Origin: Oligoflexia bacterium
GTDB lineage: Bacteria; Bdellovibrionota; UBA1018
Reading direction: 5' to 3'
Assembly (NCBI GenBank): GCA_903858195.1
Contig: CAIOHW010000019.1
Coordinates: 1-11,642 of the forward strand
Length of the DNA: 11,642 nucleotides
Shown: positions 1 to 5,428 of the stretch, one piece after another
How positions within the stretch are numbered: the first letter of the stretch is position 1
How the letters are laid out: each line of letters starts with the position of its first letter
The notes under the pieces: generated by a model
Told to the model about the DNA's origin: nothing
The model's database searches: none
The model's input: the letters and a program-made list of their open reading frames with translations, nothing else
Made by a program: the position numbers and the translations under genes

Positions 1-764
1 GATAAGCCATCGAAGTCCAGAGAGTAGACCACCCTGTCCACGACCGAATTGAGCCTGGCATTTTCGCGAGCGTTTTCTACTGCAAGCGGATCGATCTCGA
101 CGGCATGAACCTGACCTGCACCCTTCAGCGCTGCTCCGATGGCGAGAATCCCCGAGCCACTCCCGAAATCGAGAACTCGCTCAAGTAAGCCTCCCTGCTC
201 GCGCCACTCACTCATTCCCTGAAGACAGAGCTGGGTGGTCTCATGCGTGCCAGTGCCAAAACCTGCACCGGGGTTCAGAATCAGGGTCGCGCCATTCGAG
301 ATCCCATCCGCCCGGTTGGCTTCCCATGGGGGAAGGATCATCCCAAAGCTCGGGATCTCGATGCCCTTGAAGCTCTTCTTCCACTCGGCATCCCAATCAC
401 GAGGCTCTTGCTTGCGCACTTCGCCCGGAACGCAGCCCTGCACGAGTGCCAAAACCCGGGAGGCTGCCAGTGCGGAGTCCTCGTCAGCAAAGTAGAGCTC
501 GGGAGTCTCCACCCCCTGTTGTCCGATCCAGTCCCTGAAATGGGGCGCCTCGGCCGAATCCAGAACCCAAGACTCGGTCTCAAAGCCGGCTGCATGGGCC
601 TCATCGCTCAGCACGGTGCCCTCGTGCACGCCCGTGAGGCCTGCATCGAGAAACTCCTGCCAGATCCACGAAAAGAACTCCTCGCGCGTGGCCCGATCAC
701 CGGTGGGAAAGACCACCTCTGAACGCACCGAGAGCGGAAGAACCCAAAAAACCTGCGAGCTCAT
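1..764 (-). CDS. prmA: Ribosomal protein L11 methyltransferase PrmA, C-terminus outside window
   Basis: PrmA uses S-adenosylmethionine to methylate ribosomal protein L11 in the cytoplasm. Translating the minus strand from the ATG at 764 gives 254 residues with no stop before the window edge; the family is usually near 290, so about 40 residues including the NPP[YF] motif are missing. What I see: the family signature DWDAEWKKSFKGI starting near residue 123, NPGAGFGTGTHETT near 164, and the SAM-binding motif I, VLDFGSGSGILAIGA, near 197, followed by an acidic VEIDP strand end. The start is chosen because it directly abuts the stop of the upstream ribonuclease gene (TAA then ATG, no spacer) and the N-terminus reads as a normal PrmA N-domain (SQVFWVLPLSV). 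No Shine-Dalgarno sequence lies at normal spacing, so translation probably depends on reinitiation by ribosomes finishing the ribonuclease. Motif I has Ser where Cys is more usual (GSGSG), which is conservative. Confidence 0.93.
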   Translation of the reverse strand, partial: MSSQVFWVLPLSVRSEVVFPTGDRATREEFFSWIWQEFLDAGLTGVHEGTVLSDEAHAAGFETESWVLDSAEAPHFRDWIGQQGVETPELYFADEDSALAASRVLALVQGCVPGEVRKQEPRDWDAEWKKSFKGIEIPSFGMILPPWEANRADGISNGATLILNPGAGFGTGTHETTQLCLQGMSEWREQGGLLERVLDFGSGSGILAIGAALKGAGQVHAVEIDPLAVENARENARLNSVVDRVVYSLDFDGL

Positions 765-3700
765 TTAGACCGGGGGCTGGGAAAAGTCTCCACCGCCACC
801 GCCACCGCCGCCACCGCCGGAGTCACCTCCGCTGCCGCCGCCGCCCTCACTGCCACCGCGGTTAGAGCCGCCGCCTTCGCCGCCGCCACGATTGCCGCCT
901 CCACCGAAGTCTCGGTTGCCGCGATTGTCGTTTCCACGGTTGTCGTTGCCACGGTTGTCACCACCCCGGTCATGCCGACCGCGGCCGCCTCTGCGGCCGC
1001 GACGTCCGCGACGACCGCCGTCGCGATCCCGGTCACGTCCGCCACCGCCACCGCCACCACCGCCGCCGCCTTCGCCACCACGAACCTGCCCCTGGGGCTT
1101 GCCTGGCACAAAGCCGCCGCCCTGCTGGGACATCTTGGCAAGAGCATTATCCTGGAGCGCCTGCGCCCGAAGGAAAGCCCTGCGGTCTTCTTCAGTCATT
1201 TCGATCTGCTCGTCCTGGGGCAACCCCTCGTATACGGGCTGCTGCTCGCCAGGGATGATCTCTCCTTGGTAGAAGTAGTTGGCCGCATGTCGACCGCGGG
1301 GCTTGTAGTCCACGCGGTTGCCGATCGAATCCGGATCGGACTCGGAATCGCCGTGCCTGCGCGGCTGCGGCTGCTGTTGTGGCGGCTGCTGCGCCTGATG
1401 CTGCTGACCACCCCGATCTCGGTCACGGTCCCGGCCGCGATCACGATCTCGGCCACGACCGCGGTCGCGATCCCTGCCTCGATCTCGATCCCGACCCTGC
1501 TGCTGCTGCTGCTGCTGGGCCGGTGCCTGCGGCTGGGAGGCAGGCTCGCCGCCTTCTTCGGCCATGAACTCTCCCGCATCGACAGGGGCCTCAATCTGGG
1601 CATTTCCTGCCAGGGCCTGTGACTGGCGCTGAGCATCGAGCCGGGCCCGCACCGCCTCGCGCTCGGCCTGGCGTTCTTTTTCGCGCTGCTCGCGCTCCTT
1701 CTGCCTCTCGGCCATGCGCTCGGCACGACGCTCGCGCTCACCCTGCTTGCCCACCTTGTCCTTGGCCTTGGTACCGGGAACGCGGTCGGCAATCACCTCG
1801 AACTGCTCGAGATGGAAGTCACCCATCGCCTGCAGGAAGATGGGCTTGCGATACCTGCGCTCGAGCTGGTCAAGCGTTTCGCGCTCGTCGAGAGCGAGCA
1901 AGTCGATCACTTCCGAGTGTGCCTGAACGAGGATCTTGCGCGAATCGCGATCGATTCCATCACGCTCGACATCGCGAAGCACTTCGTAGGCTACGGTCTG
2001 GCGGCTCTTGACGAAGCCCTTGCCTTCGCAGTGCGAGCAGGACTCGCAGAGCATGCGCACCATGGTGTCGCGCGTGCGCTTGCGGGTCATCTCGATCAGA
2101 CCGAGATCCGAGATCTTCTGAATGGTGGGGCGCGCACGGTCCTTCTTGAGCGCCTCTTCGAGGGCCCGATAGACTCGCTGCTTGCTCTCCTCACGCTCCA
2201 TATCGATCAGATCGAGGATGATGATGCCGCCGCAGTTACGAAGCCTGAGCTGATAGGCGATCTCCTGCACGGCCTCGAGGTTCGTCTTGACGATCGTATC
2301 CTCGAGGTTCTTTTTGCCGACGAACCGGCCTGTGTTGACGTCGATGGCCACGAGCGCTTCGGCCTGGTCGATGACGATGTAGCCGCCCGACTTGAGCCAC
2401 ACCTTGCGATCCAGCGCCCGAGAAAGCTCGGACGAGATATTGAAGTGGTCAAAGATCGGCATGTCGCCCTGATAGAGCTCCACCTTCTGGCGGAGCGAGG
2501 GCATGAAGTGCGCCACGAAACGCTGGATGTCGTTGTACTGGTAGCGCGAGTCCACGACGATCCGGTCGATCTCCTCGTTGACCCAGTCACGGATCGAACG
2601 CAGCACTGCATTCAAGTCTTCATAGACGAGTGCAGGAGCCGATACGTTGCGGGTCTTCTCCTGGATTTCCTCCCAGAGGCGGGACAGGTACTCCATGTCC
2701 TGCTTCAGGCGGCGCTCGGACTGGTGCTTGCCACTTGCAGTACGAACGATGAAGCCAAGCCCCGAGGGACGGTTGCGCTCGACGAAATCACGAAGCCTGC
2801 GGCGCTCATCATCGCGCTCGATGCGCTTGGAGACACCCACATGATCGATCGTGGGCATGCACACGAGGTGACGGCCCGGAAGGCTGATGTGGCAGGTCAG
2901 GCGTGCACCCTTGGTGGCAATCGGATCCTTGGCCACCTGAACGAGAACTTCCTGACCTTCCTTAAGGAGGTCTTGAATATTGACCTGACCGCGCGACTGT
3001 TGTGAAGAGCCCCGGCCCGAGTCCCTGCCACCGCCTTTGGACTTGATGCGGCGGAACTTGTCACGATTTTCGCGAAACTCAGGACGTGAGCCCGAGCGGC
3101 CTCCGCCCTGCGCTCCACCCTGTGCTCCACGGCCCTGCTGCTGGCCCTGCGAAGGAGCCACCGGGCGAGCCGACTCGCCTTCCGCTCCCGGAGCAGCCGT
3201 CTCGCCGCCTAGCTCGGCGCGATCCGAATCCACGAACCCTTCGTCTTCGACCTGCTCATGAAACACTTCGGGCTTCTCGCCCGACTGCTCGGCGGCACCG
3301 GCCTGTGCACCCTCACGGCCCTCAGAGTCCTTTGCGCCCGGAGCACCATCGCGCCCGCGCCTGCGATTGCGGCCTCCGCGACGGCCACGGCGGCCGCGAC
3401 GAGCGCCGCCATCCGGAGCTACGGTCCCCGCAGGAGCGGCATCGCCTCCGCCGCCACCCTCGCCACCCTCGCCGCCTTCGCCTTCGGCCGACATCCCCAC
3501 CGGTTCGTCGTCCGAGTCGGAGTCATCCGACTCTGAATCGCCGTCGTCCATGTCCTCTTCGTGGTCGGAATCAGGATTACGGTCAGACTCCGGAATGGGC
3601 TCGTTACCGGCCGAATCGGCCTCAGATGCGGGTTGCGAGCTCTCCTCCGAGCTTCCCGACGGAGACGCTTCGGCATCGGACTCTTCAGAAGAGCCTTCAG

Positions 3701-3968
3701 AACCACCTGACGAACCCTCTTCAGCCTCCCAGATCTCAGAGTGCTGGTAGACGTCATCGACATAAAGGAAAGCAGCCTTCTCGAGCCCGATATCAACGAA
3801 CGCAGCCTGCATTCCGGGCAGCACCCGGGTTACGCGGCCCTTGTAGATGTTTCCTACGATTCCCTTGCCGGATGCGCGCTCGACCAGGATCTCCTGGATC
3901 TCGCCGTTTTCCATGAGCGCAATGCGCGTTTCGGGCAGGGATGCATTAATGATCAATTCAGTGGACAT
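765..3968 (-). CDS. rng: Ribonuclease E/G family endoribonuclease with split S1 domain and low-complexity tail
   Basis: This is a single-strand-specific endoribonuclease of RNA decay and rRNA processing. The N-terminus (GIVGNIYKGRV, then PGMQAAFVDIGLEKAAFL, residues 36-68) is RNase G-like. The S1 domain starts at about 38, is interrupted at about 73-328 by low-complexity sequence, and resumes at NIQDLLKEGQEVLVQV (330-345). The core is intact: the predicted Mg-binding aspartates are D543 (AIDVNTG) and D586 (IIILDLIDM), equivalent to D303 and D346 of E. coli RNase E, and the zinc-link is C644-x-x-C647 with an extra C641 as in RNase G. After about 730 come a charged helical stretch (740-780), seven Gln (818-824), a GRDRDR tract (825-853), an ordered-looking island (about 880-945) and Gly/Arg/Asn repeats to the end. 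Total length is 1067 aa, against about 489 for E. coli RNase G. The start has a good ribosome site (3976-3981). It is followed directly by prmA. The tail may recruit degradosome partners or RNA; that is inference. Confidence 0.95.
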   Translation of the reverse strand: MSTELIINASLPETRIALMENGEIQEILVERASGKGIVGNIYKGRVTRVLPGMQAAFVDIGLEKAAFLYVDDVYQHSEIWEAEEGSSGGSEGSSEESDAEASPSGSSEESSQPASEADSAGNEPIPESDRNPDSDHEEDMDDGDSESDDSDSDDEPVGMSAEGEGGEGGEGGGGGDAAPAGTVAPDGGARRGRRGRRGGRNRRRGRDGAPGAKDSEGREGAQAGAAEQSGEKPEVFHEQVEDEGFVDSDRAELGGETAAPGAEGESARPVAPSQGQQQGRGAQGGAQGGGRSGSRPEFRENRDKFRRIKSKGGGRDSGRGSSQQSRGQVNIQDLLKEGQEVLVQVAKDPIATKGARLTCHISLPGRHLVCMPTIDHVGVSKRIERDDERRRLRDFVERNRPSGLGFIVRTASGKHQSERRLKQDMEYLSRLWEEIQEKTRNVSAPALVYEDLNAVLRSIRDWVNEEIDRIVVDSRYQYNDIQRFVAHFMPSLRQKVELYQGDMPIFDHFNISSELSRALDRKVWLKSGGYIVIDQAEALVAIDVNTGRFVGKKNLEDTIVKTNLEAVQEIAYQLRLRNCGGIIILDLIDMEREESKQRVYRALEEALKKDRARPTIQKISDLGLIEMTRKRTRDTMVRMLCESCSHCEGKGFVKSRQTVAYEVLRDVERDGIDRDSRKILVQAHSEVIDLLALDERETLDQLERRYRKPIFLQAMGDFHLEQFEVIADRVPGTKAKDKVGKQGERERRAERMAERQKEREQREKERQAEREAVRARLDAQRQSQALAGNAQIEAPVDAGEFMAEEGGEPASQPQAPAQQQQQQQGRDRDRGRDRDRGRGRDRDRGRDRDRDRGGQQHQAQQPPQQQPQPRRHGDSESDPDSIGNRVDYKPRGRHAANYFYQGEIIPGEQQPVYEGLPQDEQIEMTEEDRRAFLRAQALQDNALAKMSQQGGGFVPGKPQGQVRGGEGGGGGGGGGGGRDRDRDGGRRGRRGRRGGRGRHDRGGDNRGNDNRGNDNRGNRDFGGGGNRGGGEGGGSNRGGSEGGGGSGGDSGGGGGGGGGGDFSQPPV
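774..1087 (-). repeat. Gly/Arg/Asn-rich 3' repeat region of the ribonuclease gene
   Basis: The plus strand is a C-rich run of CCGCCA/CCGCCG-type units. On the coding strand this gives glycine runs (residues 967-977 and 1051-1060), an Arg/Gly block (985-998) and tandem 15-bp units for NDNRG (about 1003-1017). It forms the extreme C-terminus of the ribonuclease, of the RGG type commonly linked to RNA binding or condensate formation; the function here is inferred. Confidence 0.8.
1410..1517 (-). repeat. Polyglutamine (CTG)7 and RD-repeat tract in the ribonuclease tail
   Basis: On the plus strand positions 1497-1517 are seven perfect CTG units, read on the minus strand as seven CAG codons for Gln 818-824. 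Next to it, 1410-1496 encodes a near-pure Arg/Asp/Gly alternation (residues 825-853) built from degenerate 6-bp units. Both are in frame, so gain or loss of whole units would change only tail length. Confidence 0.85.
2985..3752 (-). other. Low-complexity insertion splitting the S1 domain of the ribonuclease
   Basis: Codons of residues 73-328 of the ribonuclease. The first half (about 77-180) is rich in Ser, Glu, Asp and Gly with almost no hydrophobics. Then comes a sharply basic patch (189-206, ARRGRRGRRGGRNRRRG), a mixed acidic stretch (212-265), and a Gln/Gly/Arg/Lys segment (270-328) with RGG-like spacing. The flanking sequence aligns mentally with one continuous S1 fold in E. coli RNase E and RNase G, so this is an insertion within the RNA-binding domain, in a loop between its early and later strands. 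The reading frame is open throughout, with no sign of frameshift. Confidence 0.8.
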
Positions 3969-3975
3969 GTGCCAA

Positions 3976-3981
3976 CCTCTC
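3976..3981 (-). promoter_or_regulatory. Ribosome binding site of the ribonuclease gene
   Basis: On the minus strand GAGAGG lies seven bases before the ATG at 3968. It is a clear purine-rich site at good spacing and supports this start over any internal one. Confidence 0.7.
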
Positions 3982-4257
3982 TGGCGGAAAAAATGATCCG
4001 CCTACCAAGTGAGGGAAACGAGAGGCACCAGGATGCTGGGAGTGGACATGGGCGCAACAACAGACACCACCGGGTGCTCTGCACCTGGCGCTGATCCGAT
4101 CGAATCTGGATGATTATTTCGGTAGTACATCCAAATGCCGCTCCCCACCAGGACACCGCGATTCGGGCTGTCCGCAAAAGGGCAGGGTTGAGGCCCCCAA
4201 AACCAATCCCACCGCTTCCGCGGTGCCTAAAGTTTCCTTAAAACTAAAATTAAACCT

Positions 4258-4293
4258 GTTTCGTAACCGATATCGTTTCCGGCATCGTTACCG
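4258..4293. repeat. Three tandem 12-bp imperfect direct repeats, possible operator
   Basis: Contiguous units GTTTCGTAACCG (4258-4269), ATATCGTTTCCG (4270-4281) and GCATCGTTACCG (4282-4293) share a core TCGTwnCCG. They lie beside the AT-rich patch 4228-4256, where a minus-strand -10-like TTTAAT occurs, so they would cover the -35 zone of a ribonuclease-direction promoter. A 12-bp period is close to one helical turn, which would suit a protein binding side by side on one face of DNA. The repeats are clear in the sequence; the regulatory role is inferred. Confidence 0.55.
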
Positions 4294-4393
4294 GCCGCGG
4301 CCCGCGCCTCGCGCTCTGCCGGGAAACCCATTCCCAGCGACACCGCCACCCAAAAAATGACTCCAAATCTTACTGCAGCAAAATGCACGTCAG

Positions 4394-4477
4394 GTCGGGA
4401 AATTCACCGACTCGGTCCGGCTCTCAGCCGGTCTTTAGACTTCAGCCGGTCTTTGGACCAGTCTCTCCGTTTGAGAC
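4394..4477 (+). promoter_or_regulatory. Structured deoC leader: serial inverted repeats and an 18-bp direct repeat
   Basis: Five short perfect inverted repeats follow one another: GTCGG/CCGAC (4394-4411), CCGGCT-CTC-AGCCGG (4417-4431), GTCT-TT-AGAC (4431-4440), GGTC-TTTG-GACC (4448-4459) and GTCTC/GAGAC (4461-4477). Superimposed is a direct repeat of period 18: TCAGCCGGTCTTT[A/G]GAC at 4424-4440 and 4442-4458. Repeats could pair in more than one way, as expected for a leader with alternative folds or for protein binding sites. I recognise no named RNA family. Confidence 0.4.
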
Positions 4478-4490
4478 CCAAGTCACAACC

Positions 4491-4518
4491 GGAAGTTTTT
4501 GCCTGACCTTCCTTTTTT
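4491..4518 (+). terminator. Weak terminator-like hairpin upstream of deoC, possible attenuator
   Basis: GGAAG (4491-4495) can pair with CTTCC (4508-4512) across a 12-base loop, followed immediately by six T residues (4513-4518). The stem is short, so an efficient intrinsic terminator is doubtful. Its place, after the structured leader and 63 bases before the deoC start, is where an attenuator would sit. It might also be chance. Confidence 0.22.
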
Positions 4519-4581
4519 ACCGGGTTAGGGGTAACGAACTCATCCAGCCAATACAAGGAAAATCTTGGAGATTCAGGCCCC

Positions 4582-5427
4582 ATGGCCAAACCCGTTCGCA
4601 CCCAGTCAGGTTCCAATCCCAGTGCATCAGGAGCACTCTGGAAGCAATTCGAGCTTCAGGTTGGCCTGCTGCTCGAAGAATACCGCCGGCAAGCGACGAG
4701 CCCCACTCTGCCCGCCCGACGCCCATCACGGGGCGGCAAGACTTCCGAAGCGAAACTTGCGGCCCGAATTGACCACACGCTCCTCAAGCCCGACGCCACG
4801 CGAGAAGAGATCCTCGCCCTATGTGCGCAGGCCGTCGAGCATGGGTTTGCCTCAGTGTGCGTTCAGTCGGGGTGGATCCCCGAGGTGGTCCGCGCGCTCA
4901 AACCTTCCCGGAGTGTGATGCCCATTGCCGTGATCGGATTTCCGCACGGAGCCGGCCTCACAGCGGCCAAGGCTGGTGAGACACGCCTTGCTGTTCGCGC
5001 GGGCGCTCGCGAAATCGACATGGTCATCCCCGTGGGAAGACTCAAGTCGCGCGAGTTCGAGTACGTCCTTCAGGATATTCGTGCGGTCGTCCGGGCTGCA
5101 GGCCGTGCCCCCGTGAAAGTGATCCTCGAGACCTCCCTTTTGTCAGAAGCCGAGAAAGTCGCAGGAGCCGTATTGGCGGAACTTGCCGGAGCAGCTTTCG
5201 TGAAAACCTGCACCGGCTTTGCCGGAGGCGGCGCAACCCTCGAAGACATCCGAATGCTTCGGGATGCCTGCTCGCCCCGCGTGCGCATCAAGGCTTCGGG
5301 CGGAATCCGCTCTCGGGAAGCAGCAGAAAAACTGGTCGCCGCGGGTGCAGATCGCCTCGGCACCTCATCGGGTGTGGCCATCGTTTCGGAGACCGGCAAC
5401 ATCCCAAATGCCCCAGGAGGCTACTGA
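4582..5427 (+). CDS. deoC: Deoxyribose-phosphate aldolase with N-terminal extension
   Basis: Class I aldolase that cleaves 2-deoxyribose-5-phosphate into acetaldehyde and glyceraldehyde-3-phosphate, the last step of deoxynucleoside breakdown in the cytoplasm. The 281 residues hold a complete (beta/alpha)8 DeoC barrel from about residue 58: ARIDHTLLKPDAT (61-73), EIDMVIPVG (144-152) with catalytic D146, VKTCTGF (207-213) with Schiff-base K208, and IKASGGIRS (236-244) with K237. The usual motif is KTSTGF; here Cys replaces Ser. Typical short DeoC proteins are about 220 aa, so there are about 57-60 extra N-terminal residues: an amphipathic helix-like segment (17-37) and a Pro/Ser/Arg/Gly linker (38-56). 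The ATG at 4582 is the only usable start, since no ATG, GTG or TTG occurs in frame before the conserved core; GGAG at 4567-4570 is the nearest ribosome site, with longish spacing. First gene of the salvage operon. Confidence 0.96.
   Translation: MAKPVRTQSGSNPSASGALWKQFELQVGLLLEEYRRQATSPTLPARRPSRGGKTSEAKLAARIDHTLLKPDATREEILALCAQAVEHGFASVCVQSGWIPEVVRALKPSRSVMPIAVIGFPHGAGLTAAKAGETRLAVRAGAREIDMVIPVGRLKSREFEYVLQDIRAVVRAAGRAPVKVILETSLLSEAEKVAGAVLAELAGAAFVKTCTGFAGGGATLEDIRMLRDACSPRVRIKASGGIRSREAAEKLVAAGADRLGTSSGVAIVSETGNIPNAPGGY
5415..5420 (+). promoter_or_regulatory. Ribosome binding site fixing the deoB start
   Basis: AGGAGG lies at the end of deoC, eight bases before the ATG at 5429. The open frame extends back to 5219 inside deoC, but this near-perfect site together with the family N-terminus sets the start at 5429. 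Confidence 0.85.
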
Positions 5428-5428
5428 A

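Larger units (their letters stand above)
3969..4581. other. Divergent intergenic control region between the ribonuclease and deoC
   Basis: There are 613 bases between the two divergent starts and no convincing coding sequence. Short open frames here are unrelated to any family I know and lack ribosome sites. The half next to the ribonuclease (3990-4220) would be a long 5' leader if the promoter lies in the AT-rich patch at 4228-4256. There, on the minus strand, TTTAAT (4254 to 4249) resembles a -10 box but has no good -35; three 12-bp repeats occupy that place instead. The deoC side (4380-4535) is dense in inverted repeats. I could not identify a strong sigma70 promoter for either direction, nor a sigma54 -24/-12 element, and recognise no known riboswitch. 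Confidence 0.6.

Noticed and set aside
1812..3005. 397-residue open frame on the plus strand opposite the ribonuclease
   Set aside because: It is antisense to the conserved catalytic core, arises from GC-rich codon bias, has no family motif I recognise, and the minus-strand frame is clearly real.
3086..3916. 276-residue plus-strand frame rich in Arg and Pro opposite the S1 insertion
   Set aside because: Composition is the mirror of the acidic and Gly-rich codons on the other strand; no ribosome site or domain.
3953..4177. 74-residue minus-strand frame ending inside the ribonuclease start
   Set aside because: It starts with TTG, has no ribosome site and shares no family features; a leader peptide cannot be supported.
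4222..4254. Strong sigma70 promoter towards deoC in the AT-rich patch
   Set aside because: TAAAAT at 4245-4250 resembles a -10 box, but the bases 17 upstream (GGTGCC) do not resemble a -35, so I do not call it.
4383..4772. 129-residue plus-strand frame crossing the intergenic region into deoC
   Set aside because: Its start codon lies among inverted repeats without a ribosome site, it overlaps deoC out of frame, and its apparent repeats come from the 18-bp DNA repeat.
5219..5428. Upstream 70-residue extension of deoB
   Set aside because: It lies inside deoC in another frame. The perfect AGGAGG before 5429 and the family N-terminus fix the shorter start.
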